Shown here piece by piece: positions 1-13,776 of a stretch of DNA of 64,000 bases; position 1 is the stretch's first letter, and each line of letters begins with the position of its first letter. Both the position numbers and the translations under genes were made by a program. Under the pieces are notes generated by a model. It was not told the origin of the DNA and did no database searches. It saw only the letters and a list, made by a program, of their open reading frames with translations. This DNA is from Diprion similis. Its lineage: Eukaryota; Arthropoda; Insecta; Hymenoptera; Diprionidae. Where the stretch lies: positions 11,189,001-11,253,000 of the forward strand of contig NC_060114.1 in NCBI RefSeq assembly GCF_021155765.1, written 5' to 3'.

Positions 1-3000
1 ACATTTCGCGATATTTTCTACTTTTCATACCCATTTTTACTGCATGAACTACTTAATTCTCTTCTGGTTAATTAAAGCTTCTTTGATATTGATGACGCGA
101 TGTCGAATTACTTTTTGTACTCGTTCTTAAGACTTTAATTTTTCAAGCTGTGAATTTTTCGAGAGCTTTATTCCGTCAAGGAATTTAACGCTTTATTACC
201 ATGTCAATGAAATAAATGAACCAATTTCATTTACATGTCCCACATCTTGACGTCTTCGAAGGTACGCGAATACCACGTGTTACTTTGATTTATCGTTATA
301 AATATTCTTTTGAAACAGCTCGCCAGCTGAAATAGAAATAAATTGGCGTGTACGAAAATAAAGCGGAATCTTATCACGTCGGCAATTGATTTTCACATCG
401 CGGCCAATTAGAAGTCACTCAATGGAATATAAAAAGCAAAGTGTAGGTATACTTAAACGATTTGAATAGATTTCACGTTTATGTATATTCAAAAAGCGAC
501 TGAAAAGCGCTGAAGAAGCGAAACCCCTGTTTGATCGAACTCGCGGTATTATCAACGAGTAAATTCCGATTCTCGAAGCATTCCTGAGTGGTAATCAAAT
601 CGACAAATTCTATGTCACTCGTAAGCCTGGAAAGAGGAGAAGAAAAAAAATTAAAAGTAATGAAAAATCGTCGTTTCTTAATTTCTGTACCACAATATTA
701 TGTGTAATAAATTCTGCTTAAAGAAGTCGCGAAAGTTAAACAAAATTGAATTTAAAAAAAATTGAATTTATTCGCGCGAAACAGCTACGCCGAAATTAAA
801 AAATCGCGTATGCATCCTCAGACAGGGAGGACTTGGGCACGTGGAGACATTGAAGGGCAGAGGAGGACGAGGCCTCAACTCACCCTTGAGAAGGGTGTGA
901 ATAAGTATGTCTCGAGGACGTCTATAGTGCCTCAGCAACCGGTCCGTTACACACACGAGCAAAGGAGCAGGAAGATATGCAGATGGGCAAGATCGAGTCA
1001 CCTGCAAATGGTTCAACTTCTTGTCAACGATCTGAAACCTGAAGTTACAGGCAACCGTTATCGTTATTATCGTTATTGTCGAACAGAAGTCCTTGAAAAC
1101 TGAGCGGAGGGTGAGGAGAACTTGAGCGTAATTACAGGAAGTCTAAAAACTATGAAACAGGAGTAAATCTTTTTTTCTTGCATTTTCACTGGAGTCTGAT
1201 CACTTGTGCAACCATTGAAATACCGAAATTGAAACTCTCAGAAGCAGAAATGTTTTGTCTGGATGTTCCAGCTACCTTGTAAAACGATGAGTTTTCAGTA
1301 AATATCAATTCAGTGAGTTGTTATCCTCCAAGTTTTGTAGTAAAACTTTTTTCAATCTTAGCCTAATTCGTATTCGACTATTTGAGTGACACATATTTTG
1401 CTGAATCAACTTTCATAACAAAATAGTAATTTATCGTTTTTGGGGTCGCTGCTAGCAAATCTGAAATCAGATTTCAAAAATTCAAGATACCGGATTCAAC
1501 ATGGTGGACGAAAATTTCAAATTTCAATCAAAATGCATTCTACTTAATATCTAAGAACAATACATTCTATCTATATTTTTTTTTTTTTTTTGTTACTATT
1601 CGTATTGTTATACTAACGATTTTTATCGTTGAAATTATTTAAAGCAGAAATATTTCTTACGGTCTTGATAAGCTACTAGGTACAGATCATGTCGTTAATC
1701 ACAAAACGTCCATTGTGTTCGTAAGTTTTATCGTTTATCGTCTTCTAATGAGGTTTTATTTGAACCTAATGATTTGTTGAATAAATTTTATTGAGATGAC
1801 GCGACTGATCGATGTGGAATAACGAGCGGAGAGGATTACTCTGACGAACATCAGACACAGTGGGGAGCAGTGACGTCAGTTATCCCATTAGCTCAGGACC
1901 GGATGTCAAACTTTCGGAAGGCTGGGTTGATTCCGAAAAAAACGTGTCACGAGATCGATTTTTCCTCATACATTTTCCCAATTTTAAAGTGAAATTTTCA
2001 GGGTGCTTGTCACTTTTACCCAGATTTGACAGAGCAATTATATTATTCGAAGAATCGAAGTTTAGATTACTTTTCAAATAATCATTGGACACCAAAGATC
2101 GCAGAAGCCATTTTTTAATAAATTATTTCTTTAACAGTGTTATACACACATTAGACACTTTGATATTAGTTATTTTGAATTGGCAAATTACAAATAAACG
2201 AATGAACACTTTGCGCTGACTCTGAGCCTGAAATAAATGTATCGGGTCAATCGCTTCCGTTCAACTGCGTGGTTTACGTCAGTCAGCAAAATCTTTTGAA
2301 GTGACTTGGAATCGCTGGAATTTTTTGAATCACTTGAAGCCCTTGGAATAAAATCTCATGAATTTTTCGGAATGTTTAAGAAAATCGTCGAGATAGCTTT
2401 TAAAAGCTCGTGAAATTGTTTTGAATTAAATCGTTCGATAGCTTCCTAAAAACTTTGAAAAAATAGTTTTTTTTTCAAATCGCCGAGGTTTGTCTGAAAT
2501 CAAAAATGTTAATAATTTTCAAGTTGTTTAAAATATTGTAATTAAACGTTCGTTCCTTTTTGTATCTGCTTTTTAGAACCCAAACGCTGGTTCAGATCTT
2601 ACATTTGTAAGAACAATTACGGTTGATATTAACTTTCGAATTCATAAAAAGGTAGTAAATACGATGTTTAAAAAATGCAATGACGATGAAATTAAATCTG
2701 AAATTTCTCCAGCACAATTGCGAAACTACTGCGGGGACGAAATTGTATGTCTGATAATAGGTGAAGGATCGGATATACATGCATTCTAAAATAAACAGTT
2801 AAAATAATGTCTTCGCAGTACGGCTCAATTTCCAGTTACACTTTATCGCCAAGGATGCGAGAGTTTTTATGGGGGTGATCACGAGAAAACATCTGGTACC
2901 CCAGCATAGTATACGCATCCGTATAGATATCAGGGTGGATTCTTATATAACCCCCGTTTAATCCAACGATGTTCGGACAAGTTTTTTATGCAGGATGCAG

Positions 3001-3445
3001 GTGCAAAACGCGAATTGTGAAAATGTGTAAGCATAATAAAGATATCGAGATGGAAGTGATATTGAATCGTTATATCGGATTGGATTTTCAGTCCAAATTT
3101 ATCCGTCATTTGATGAAAGTATGAAGAAAAAGTTTGAGTCGAAAGAAAAAAATTGCAGTAAGGGAATAACTTTGCTTTTAGCTACACTAGGGAAGATTTT
3201 CAGGTGTTGAGCCCTGGGAACCTGGACTCCCGGAGTGTTTAATGACGCCTGTAAGTTATCCCCGAGAGCAGAGAGTACCAAGAGAGAAAGAAAGATGGAG
3301 AAACGGTTGAGTGCGAAAAAGGGGCGGACGGAAGGGAAAAGACACTCGGTCGCTCCCACACAAATTACTTACAGAAGCACAGAGCTTCGTGAAGTATCAC
3401 TTAGGGTTTAGTTCTCAATCTCCAAGGAAGGTTGTGCGCGCGATC

Positions 3446-3466
3446 CTCTCTCTCTCTCTCTCTCTC
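3446..3466. repeat. (CT)n microsatellite
   Basis: An uninterrupted CT dinucleotide run of about 10 units, followed by a CT-rich tail. Simple sequence repeat with no evident function. Confidence 0.9.
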
Positions 3467-3709
3467 CCTCTTTCGGGGGATAAATTTTCTAACCTGGGGG
3501 TTAAGCTAAGCCTCGCGGGGTCGTAAGTTTCCGCAATTCGCTCCGACGTTCGCGAATTGCTTGGAAAAATTCGAAACTTACCTCCTTTCACCCCGTCACC
3601 CTCACCACCCTTGCAGCGAGATAATTTATCAATTTGGCAGGAGGTTCAAACGATTGACTGTGGAAATGAAGAAAAAGGAAAACAGGTTCGAAGCAGGGAT
3701 GGAAAGAGA

Positions 3710-3731
3710 AAAAAAAAAAAAAAAAAAAAAG
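3710..3731. repeat. poly(A) run
   Basis: Homopolymer A of about 20 nt inside a purine-rich tract. It could be a retroposon tail or simple slippage; no adjoining element is recognisable. Confidence 0.7.
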
Positions 3732-4981
3732 GAATGAAAAAACGCGGTCAAAGAGATGCTGACGAATCTTTTGCTCCTGCTGAGAACCGTTACGTGGTCA
3801 GTTGAATTCTCCCTGGATTCGTGAGGCTACGGGGGCAAATCGAAGCAGTCGGAGATACGGGGTTGGAAGATGAGGAAAGCGGGCTTAAGGAGGAGGGGAA
3901 ACGCCCGAGAACAAGAAAAAAAACGATCCAAGAAGGACGCCTCGCGTTTGAAGATTGGCAGGGCTTACCTGTTGTTGTGCCAATAATATCGAACTTTGGA
4001 AATCCCCGCGGGGGATCGACAGACGCACGTGACGCGCGCTTTGAATATGATCTGTATAATATATGTGTGGGTAAAAGCGTTCGCGAATACTCGGTAGGTA
4101 TATGTCCGACCGATGGCAAGCCTCGATACTTCTTCGAATATGTTGTTGAACTATTTCTTTCCTTTTCCCTGTAACCCTAACTCTCTATTCTTCGACGAAA
4201 CGGAAATGACGGACAGTTTATTTCTGGGTCTAAAATTTTTGCCCCGAAACATCAGGAGATTTGGACCAAACGGAATGAGTGAATAATTTTGTTGGAATTT
4301 TGGAAGGATGGAAATTGCGGCGTAAGTCAGTCTGAGTCAATTTTTTATGACAAAGGAATTAGGACGTTGGATTTTCACGCTTTTTGAAAAGCTTGAAAAA
4401 GTAATATTGTTGAAAGCACAAAGTCACCGAAACATTCGCAACATATTCTGAGGTATGGAAAAATTTTCTCCGCAGTTCGTACCTACGTCGTCGTCGAGTG
4501 TGACATACTTTTTCCTAAAAGGTATAACAAAAGTCTTCGAAGCGTCTGCCTACCGCAGTGGTTTGTTCAGCCGAGTTGGAATACCTGACACGTCTCGCGT
4601 ACCACCATCCTACATCTTCTTTGCCACCCCTGTTACATCATGCACACACATGTGTATACGAAATGCGAGGGCATTGTACCGCCGCGCCGGTGCCTTCCGT
4701 TTGATGTGAGATAAAATTTGACTCTATTTTTTTCCACCCGCATATCGTTCTCTTGTCACTTTTCCACCCCCAAAGAAATTACAACGAATTTCAAGGGTAG
4801 TCATAATGTCTCATATTAGCCGATTACTATCGTCGAATGCACGATAATCAGGACACGGAGAATTTTAATATCTATAGATGTTGAACCCCTTATTTGAGAT
4901 TCATACCTTTCTCTTCACTCTTCCATTTTCATTCCATTTTCCTCTTTCCATCAGGAGTGGTGAAAGTTTGACGCTATTTAC

Positions 4982-5011
4982 TATATATATATATATATAT
5001 GTGTGTGTGTA
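4982..5011. repeat. (TA)n(TG)n compound microsatellite
   Basis: About nine TA units pass directly into five GT units. This is a typical compound dinucleotide microsatellite. Confidence 0.9.
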
Positions 5012-8000
5012 TCTAGATGTTTGTGGAAAGATTGCTTGTAAACTCGTTATACTTCCGTCAACGGCGGCGGCAAGGTATCAGAAAAGTATCGAGAAAGTGA
5101 CTCGAATGGACATCACCCCTGCAGTTTTCCCGGAGACGAGCGATGCGATTACATTAGAAAAGGTCGAAACCCGCGGAGCCAAGCACGTGTGCGAGTAGAA
5201 AGAAGAAGAGAAAAGGGAGAAAGGGGAGAGGGAGAGGGAGGAGTGAAAACGCGAAGGCCCCGGGCTCTGGAATCTCCGGATTCCTGGCGTTGAATCGTCG
5301 AATTCCACCTATCGCCCCATCGTGTGTGTCTGAAATCATGCTCGGAGGGGGCGGAGCGGGTAAACTTCATCGGGTAAGTGCTGTCGCCTTCAGCAAAAAT
5401 GTCAAAACGTTGATCGACTTTTATTCCATTCGATCGCGACCCGAGGGTTGAGCCATCAATTCACTGTTCAAAGGACGCGGGCAGAGACAGGAGTAGACCT
5501 TTGACATTAGACTCCCCCCTTTTCCCCACGCTTCCTTGGAGATGGGATCACGATCGGCGACGTGTTATCGAGAATTTCGTTGACAGAGGTGATCGCAGAA
5601 AGGTATCTACCCCCTACGCCGCCGAGAAAGTCTTCGACACAGTCTGGATGGTAAAGAAATCAACGCGCAAAGATTTCGCCTTTACCGGTAGAGACCAGGC
5701 CTCTGGATCATGGATCATGAATTTTGCTCAACTTGTGATATATTTGTTTATTTGCGAGATTGCTATTATTTAAAATAAGAGTAAAAGACACAAAAGTCAG
5801 GAAATGCTATACAATTTATTTGAGCAATGAGCTCTCAGAAGCGGAGTAATGAAAGAAAAGTTCGATATCGAATCGGATTTCTAATTTATATTAACAAAAG
5901 AGTAACAGCAGGTTAATGCGCATAATTGAGAAGCCAATCTTGGCGGTAATTACGTTGAAATGCGGTATACGGATAAGGCGGAATGAGAAGAATTGTAAAA
6001 TGTATAAAATGCTTAACAAATCATCAGAGTAACAATTAATAGCACCAAATGTGCAAAATTGTAATACAGTAAACGATTGAGAATAAACTGGTGATTACCT
6101 CAGAGATACATTAATAAAAGTACATAAATTGATCATTGTTAAATAACCACTGCACAAAATATAAAACAATGAACAAATAGAGAAAACTAGGGGGTATATA
6201 ACAAATGTATTGATATAAATGCAACTCAGTATAATTCGACAGCCTGAAAAACGATTCGCTTGAACAAATTTAATCAAAATTGTAATTCACACAGAACAAG
6301 AATGTTTCGATGTAGTTATTAATAATAATAGGTGTTTCGTCTACTCACTTTAGCATTCGAAAGAGAACTTCAGAGAACATCATGGTTCACGCTGGCGATA
6401 GATGCTGATAATTGCGATATTAGAGATGAGTACACAGGATGGAAATCCTCTTCAAATGCGATACCACGAGGTCGTCCTTTCGGGCTTGATCAATTGTTCA
6501 GAATCCTTTGAGTAATGTGTGAATTATAACAGGATGATAAGTTTAAAATTTACTGAGCTGCGTCTGCCAATCTCACGCGGAGCACGTTTCGACTAGATCT
6601 GTGGTGTGATAACGACGCTACGCACCTACAGATTATACATCGAAGAGGGGGAAATTCGTGACGACACATGTTGTGGATTTGTGAGAGTAGTTTAAGGGGC
6701 ATCAAAATCCGTTACAAACTTCTGGGCCAAATACCTTTAATCAAAATGAGGATCCTGGGATATGTAATTTCATCGAGTAGACCTCTCTTCACTCAGGTTA
6801 CGGTATATTCGTAACATAATCTAATTTCCCTCTTTCTTTTAGATTGTTTGTCTCAAATAAGAAAAAATTATTGATTTTTTGATGCTACACGACCCTTTGT
6901 AGTTTGAAAAAACGTTTTGACAAAGGTTCAAAAGAATTTTGTAAAAAGCGATTTACCTATATGACCGGAATTATAAATCTGATCGCAATAATTTGAGTGT
7001 ATCGGATTCGAAAACTGAACAAATTGTATGATTCTTAATAAAAAAGAAATGAGTCACAGGATTTCTACGTTCGAAGTGAATCCAGCAAACTGAACAGAGG
7101 TTAAAAAAAAACTACAGAACCACATCAAAATCGATTTTAACCACCTTAAAAATCCTTTTTCAGGTCAAGTTTTTCTCCTATTGTGTAGTATAAAAATACA
7201 TCGAGTAAAGCAAAGAATTTGATATATTCTTTCGAATTTCAAGATAACACGCAATAACCAAAATTAGAGATGCACAAGCGAAAATATATTAATTCCAGGT
7301 AATTCACCAGAGGCAAGTAATCAGAGGGAAACGAGTAAGATCTCATCAAGAGGCGAGAAAATGGTAGAAAAAGGGAAAAAATATCCAACGTAATACGAAA
7401 ATAACAACTGCAGCAGTTTCTTCCACTTCGCATTTCTCTTATTTCCTTCGCTGTGTCATTCTGTGAAAAGAAAAGGCGAGCAGCTCAGGGTAAATGAGAC
7501 GTTCTAACTAGTTTTGCATATCCGGTTCATTGCTTTTTGTCAGCCGCCGGTGAATTTCTTTCCAAAGTGCATTGTACGATCCTACTTAAAAACACTGGTC
7601 GCTCCCAGCATCCATCTGTACCATTGTGCCAACTACGTTCCGTAGAATTTTGTCCTTCGTTTACTTCGAGCAAGGAATGAAAACTGTAAAAATGTGAGTA
7701 AAAACAACTGTGAAGGGATGAACATCGAACGTAAAAAGAAAAAACGAAATGAGCAGAAAGGAAAACCACCCTGAAAGCTTTATTCACAGAGTACAGAACG
7801 ACCCACCGAGTTCTGCAAATGAAAGCCCAGAAATCCAGCGCTTGTTGTTGCAGTTTAACTTTGGCTTTACGGAGCGGAAATGTCGCGAGACTGAATATCC
7901 CGGTCAGCCTTAGAGTCTCTCATTTCTTCGCGGCTCTTCAGCTCTCTGAATTCTTTTTACGGAATGAAAAAGGAAGGAAAATCATTGGGTGCAGTGTCGT

Positions 8001-10156
8001 AATGAGAGTCGCGTTATTTTAATTCCGATATTTTCATTCCCGACACTTAAATAGAAATGCGAGCACTTGGAAGATATCACTCGCATCTGTTGTCAAGAAA
8101 AATGTTCAATTTTCACCAGTTTAATTATTTTGCGTAGAACTGCGTTATGATTGCTTTGCTAGATACTCAAGAAAAGAATTTTCTTTTTTTTTTTTTGTGA
8201 TTGATTCTTCTTTTTTTTTTCTAATTCTTATTCGATCAGCCCATCGTCCAGGAGCTTTTAAGCGAGCATCAATTTTTCCCGGTCATCATAATATCCGATA
8301 AAAATTTCCCAACGTTGCGTGTCAGCGCGTCGTATGAAAGGATCACGCCAACGTTTTGCCTTTGTGCTTTATCGGCGAACAACTTTAACCAGACCCTCCA
8401 GTGCAGGTCAAGAGTCTGTAAAGGTTGGGCGAGCGAAGGTGGGCAAGAAAAGTCTGCCCATCTTCACCTTCGGAGAAAAACTTGGAGTTCATACTTTTTT
8501 ACCTTCAATTCTCGTTTCCTCTCTTCGCTTTTCATCTCCCTTCATTCCTCGTTAGTCGCCATATATACATATATACCATGTAGAGGTCAAAATTGTTCAC
8601 CGATACTTGCAAATAAATCAAATCACTTTGTGACGAGTGAATTTTTTTTTTGAACGCTATAATGTTGGAAGAATTCATTTAATACTAATAATACTTGTAC
8701 TAAATTACGCTATTTGGTGATGCTGAAGTGGATTATAAAAATCTAGCTTCAGAAGTAGCTGATAAAGGCTACTTAACTTAACCTTGTAAGAGGCCAGCTG
8801 ATTTAAGGTCAGAATTATCCGAGTACTTACAATTCAGATTTCACAATCAGACTCTCTAATTTATATTCTTAAAAATAAATTTCCACCCGAGCTGAAACCT
8901 TCATATTACAAAGATCGATAAAAACCGAGGCCAAAGCATTCGTGCATTTGACATTGAACTATCAAGGAAAGCCACGTCATCTGTGTTTGTAAATTTTTAC
9001 ATCAACATTAACAGATGGAAAAATGAGAAATGACCTGGGAATATAAAATAAAATCGGCCATTGGATGAAAACCAAATTTACTTTTAAATTTAAATTTACA
9101 CAATTTGCTTGAGCACTGTACCACCTTTATATTACAGTAGCTGTTTGTACCCAAACTCGTTACAAAATGTATCCGTTTGTTACTCCCGCGAAAATATTCC
9201 TTGTTGAATTTATCGAATAAAAAATATGAGTTGATGCTGAAACAGGAGAGGCTCTCGAGTGGGTCGAGGAGTTCTTTTGGCAAATAAATTCCCGACCGTT
9301 CCTCACTCTCTGCCTGTCTCCCAGTTTCCATCCCTCGGTGAAGCCCCAACTCAATGTCCCCGTTTGATCTCAAGACATTTTTCACCCATTGGATCGGTTC
9401 GATAGCCCTCGGGTAACAAGGTACGCAACAATCGCTTTGACGACGAGACAATTCTGCTCGACAATTCTCCAACAGTCGTTCGAGAAACGGAGTAACGAAC
9501 ACTCTTAAGGAGCATCGCGTCTGTCTGCAGGGCGTTCCATAATTCTGGCATCGAATGTGTCTTGAAACCGATAATGCGATTGTGCGAAGCGTTAAGGCTC
9601 GGCGATTTTCCTTAAATTTCTCTCACCAAGAATCAGTTCAGGTAGCCTGAGTCGATGCAGAACCAGCAGCTAATTTAACTTCCATGCTTCCATGGCACGG
9701 GTATTGTATATTGTAAATTGTATACTTCACGCCTCGACGCGTTTCATTTAGGCTTCAACCAGTGTGTGAGTTCTTAGGCATCGTCTACACACTCGGGCAA
9801 GTAAACGTCGATGTAAATTTTCCGGCATCACGACTCCCGGCGACTACCTTAATACGTTTACATGTGGGTATATGCATATACTGGTGTAGCCATAGCCATG
9901 CACAGTGACCCTGTTTCTATAATCCCACCGTATAATCCGAGCAATATCTTCTGCTTAGCCGCGGAAACGCGTTAGGTACGTTATACGCCAATGCTTCTAG
10001 TACCCTCGGCTTCCTTTCCAGAAACAATGCCCGAGTCTCGCTTAGCGGGAATGCGGTTCCTGCTGTGATGGAAACCCGAGACACGGTGATATTGCTCTCC
10101 GTTTTTACGGAAATTTGTGAATCGTCAGCCAAAAGTTTTTATGACTTTTTATAGGA

Positions 10157-10592
10157 ATAAGGCTGAGTCGAAAGATATTTCACATGGAATTCAAGAATTT
10201 GAAAAGATTTCAAGGGATGTCAAAGATTTCAAATCATTTTCAAGATTTCCAGAGATTTCAATGGTTTCAAAAAATTCCAAGGTTGAGCTCATGGAATTTT
10301 CAAAGATTTCAAATGACTTCAAATGATTGGAAATGATTTCAAGATAATTCACGTGGAATTCAAGGATTTCAAGGGATGTCGAAAGACTTCAAATAATCTC
10401 AAACGATTTTAAAAGATTCATAATATTTCAAATGGTTTTATAGATTTCTAGAGATTTAAAAATGGTCAATTGAGCTCATGGAACCTCAAAGATTTCTAAT
10501 GATTTCGTACATTCTCAGGGATTTCAAAAGATGTCGCAAGATTTCAAATAATTTCAAGGATTTCAAAAGATCTCAAGAGTTCCAAGGATCTA
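10157..10592. repeat. Degenerate GATTTCAA minisatellite with higher-order period
   Basis: About 430 bp built from variants of a 9-12 nt unit around GATTTCAA (AGATTTCAAGG, TGATTTCAAA, GGATTTCAAG). A larger repeat lies over it: the 14-mer TTGAGCTCATGGAA occurs at 10283 and again at 10470, 187 bp later. The GGAATTCAAG...GGGATGTC block seen near 10186 also returns near 10357. The open frames here (10117-10326 and 10478-10678) follow from the repeat and are not taken as genes. Confidence 0.8.
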
Positions 10593-12769
10593 CCCCTCGG
10601 GGGAAGTATATTCTAAAATGCTTTTTCATAAAACCAATTGGTAGATCTAATTACTTCTTCATTTCCGATGGAACATAATTTTTTGTCACAAGTATCAAGG
10701 ATCTCCCTAATTGTATTCAATCATCTTTTGTTCGCATACAAATTTGATTGCATTCAAATTATACTTGGATGAACAACTCAAATCGATTATTTTTAATGGA
10801 TTGCCTGATAAGTTTATCGACTAAAGTATAATCACAGTTACCGAAGCTCAACCCAATAAGTAACTGAAAATAATTATACCGACACAAAGTTTACATTAAT
10901 AACAATTGAACGAAATTGAAAAAATTATTTAAAAACCTGTTACTAAACAAATCCAGCATCACGTACTCAAACTGACAGCGATGTGAACGTTTCGAGTTTT
11001 CTGAGGCAAGAGACCAGATGCACCAAATATCCGGTCGTAAACTGATCCAATAAATATCACTTACTTGAATTCCCTGCAGCAGAGCTTAAATCATGCAGGA
11101 CGGAAGTAAAAAAGAGAGCTAAAGAACCAAGTACAGAAAAAGCAGAAACTGGCGGGGAAAAAAGTTCCGCACGACACTGCAGCAGACTTTATCGCCTCGC
11201 TAAAAGAACCGCTTCGGTATAGAACCAAAAGCACACACTCACTTGTGGTTCTTCGTGGTTGGCGAATTAACTACTGGACCAGCCACTGCAATCTCTCGAG
11301 AGTTAGAATGTGGGGCAAAGGAGATAAAGGATGTCCTACTGCTCTCCATACTGCTACCGGTTTATCCTAGTCAGAACTGAAAATTCTCAGGTATAATTTT
11401 GAGAATAAAAAGAATATATAAAGGTGCTTAAAATTATACGCAAAGCAAATCAGACCCATACGAGTTTAGAAATAATCACGGGCTTCAGACCTTTTATAAA
11501 AAAAATCATTGAACTTTCATTTTACCACGTTTCAGCCATAAGTATTGATTACTATTAATAAATGGCAATATTAAATTGATTAGGTACTAATAAATCAGTA
11601 AATATATTTTAGTGACTTTATGGAAGATAGTCTTATGACCAAAATTATCCATTGTAGATTGAAATTGGAGTAATCTTCCAGATTATTTAACGATTTTGAA
11701 GTAATTCGAAACGAGTTATCGATATCTAAGCTTTTTTTCTATCATCTCAGTACCTATTTCTAATTCTCGTATTTTTAAGACATCTTTGTAGCTTAGTTTC
11801 GTAACAATTTTATAATTATACGCAATGTAAGACTATGATTTTGGCCAACGAACCTTCTTCAGTGATAAGCGAAAGAACCTTTCGTTCCACTGGTGCTTGT
11901 AGGCGGCGAAGGATGTCAGTGATTCAGTTCCGCGAAGATGGATTAGGTTTGGATTTTTTTCCCTCTAGTTCTTTTTTCTTCCATTCTTGTTTTCTTTTAT
12001 TTTTATTCTGTTTTTCCTTTACGCGACGAGATTCCCTGACGTTATCAGGGAAAGTTCTCATGCCTGGCCGTTACGGCTATTACATAAATCGCTGCGTTTA
12101 CGAGTGGTTGGTAAAACTTCCTCAGTTAACTTTTACCGCATCGTGTAAAGTATACCTGCTATACCTACCAAGTAAGGAATTATAGGCCCACTCTGGAAGA
12201 CGAGCGCGTTATTATTATGTATGTTAACTGTACTATATATAAGCTATCAGCTATCTCTGTCTCTCTTTCTTAGCTCTGTTACGTACTCTGCAATAAATGA
12301 GATAAGTAAAAACAAAAATACGTGTACTCGGGTACAAAGTGATCGAGAATTTAGAATTGTTTATGGATTTGTACAACTAGTCTTGTCTGGAACGATTTGA
12401 TCAGAAATGCAAGTTATATTGGAGCAAATCAATTTTCGTATTTGATCATCTCAGGCAATTTTATCCGCACTGTGACTTGAGTCGTTATAGAAATTGCATA
12501 TCGTATATCTGCGAATTACCAGTCAATCAAATCATTTACTTTTAGGCATGATCGTTCATCGATGCCAACGCGTTTGCCGTCGCGAAAAACATGGAATCGG
12601 AAAGAAAATTTTTAAACCAATCGTCAAAAATATATCATCAACTAGAAGATCGTTTGCAAGTACGTTCAACGACGGATTTTACTGTGTACAATGTTTGCAT
12701 GTCAGATTTTTATGAACACGATACTAAACAAAACCTGCACTGATTAACCGATTCGGCTGAAATTTATAC
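10593..12769. other. Gene-free stretch
   Basis: AT-rich with no supportable gene, RNA or element. A pyrimidine-rich run lies near 11950-12020 inside a plus frame (11835-12185) that has no family resemblance. Confidence 0.55.
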
Positions 12770-13776
12770 AGGTTAGGTTAGATGAGGTTAGGTTAGACTA
12801 GGTCAGGTTAGGAACCGATTCAAATAATATTCGACTAGCAAAATTAAAATAAACAAGCCAGTAACGCAGGTGGAAAGCTTTCTAGCCAACCCACAATTGT
12901 TGTTTCTCCGTTTTAGCGCGTCATTGGTCACGCAAAAAACAGAGAAAATCGTAGGAAATAAAATAGAATGCGGTGAAAGAAAATGGCGTCGGAAAAGTTT
13001 GACTCGGAGTAGCAATCCCCCCATGAAATCAGGTCAGAAATGATTCGGGGTGCAGGGCATATAACAACAGTGCCTGCATAGAAGTTTCAGAGAGAATCTT
13101 GCGGGGTTAAACCGGATTAGGTTAGGTTAGGTTAGGTTTAGGACCGACTTGAATAAAATTCGACTAAAAAAATTAAAGTAAACAAGCCAGTAACGCAAAT
13201 GGAAAGCTTTTTGGCCAACCCATAACTGTTGTTTCCCCGTTTTAGCCCGTCATTAATCAGGCAAAAAACAGAGAAAATCGTAGGAAATAAAATAGAATGC
13301 TGTGAAAGAAAATGGCGTCGGAAAATTTTGACTCGGAGTAGCAATCCCCCCGTGAAATCAGGTCAGAAATGATTCGGGGTGCAGGGCATATAACAACAGT
13401 GCCTGCATAGAAGTTTCAGAGAGAATCTTGCGGGGTTAAACCGGATTAGGTTAGGTTAGGTTAGGTTTAGGACCGACTTGAATAAAATTCGACTAAAAAA
13501 ATTAAAGTAAACAAGCCAGTAACGCAAATGGAAAGCTTTCTGGCCAACCCATAACTGTTGTTTCCCCGTTTTAGCCCGTCATTAATCAGGCAAAAAACAG
13601 AGAAAATCGTAGGAAATAAAATAGAATGCTGTGAAAGAAAATGGCGTCGGAAAATTTTGACCCCGAGTAGCGATCCCCCCGTGAAATCAGGTCAGAAATG
13701 ATTCGGGGTGCGGGGCATATATCAACAGTATACCTACGTAGAAGTTTCAGAGGGAAATCTTGCGCGGTTAAAACCC
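12770..13776. repeat. Three tandem copies of a ~329 bp unit carrying TTAGG runs
   Basis: Copies 2 and 3 begin at the same word (ACCGGATTAGGTTAGG) at about 13111 and 13440, a period of 329 bp, and are nearly identical. Copy 1 (about 12780-13108) is more diverged in its first half. Each unit opens with AGGTTAGG repeats, the insect telomeric motif TTAGG, followed by ~300 bp of unique sequence ending in TTGCGGGGTTAAACCGG. Minus-strand frames of 73 and 68 codons (13024 to 12803 and 13344 to 13138) recur in copies 1 and 2 and encode similar peptides. I attribute that to copy identity, not coding selection. Confidence 0.85.

Larger units (their letters stand above)
1..10156. other. Gene-free stretch, 5' part of window
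   Basis: I see no gene that can be supported here. Open frames are short, overlap each other on both strands and lack recognisable domains. The longest (minus strand, 9502 to 9008, 164 codons) has no family signature and an erratic composition. The stretch holds CT and TA/TG microsatellites, several A/T homopolymers and AT-rich filler. A GC-richer patch around 3.2-4.2 kb and another around 5.2-5.7 kb have no recognisable content. Confidence 0.6.

Noticed and set aside
9008-9502. 164-codon minus-strand ORF
   Set aside because: Composition is erratic, there is no recognisable motif, and overlapping frames on the same strand are equally open. Not enough to call a gene.
10117-10678. Plus ORFs rich in Lys/Phe/Ser/Asp
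   Set aside because: Direct translation of the GATTTCAA minisatellite.
12803-13344. Similar 68-73 codon minus ORFs in two tandem units
   Set aside because: Similarity follows from the repeat itself. No such frame of similar length is seen in copy 3, and there is no evidence of coding selection.
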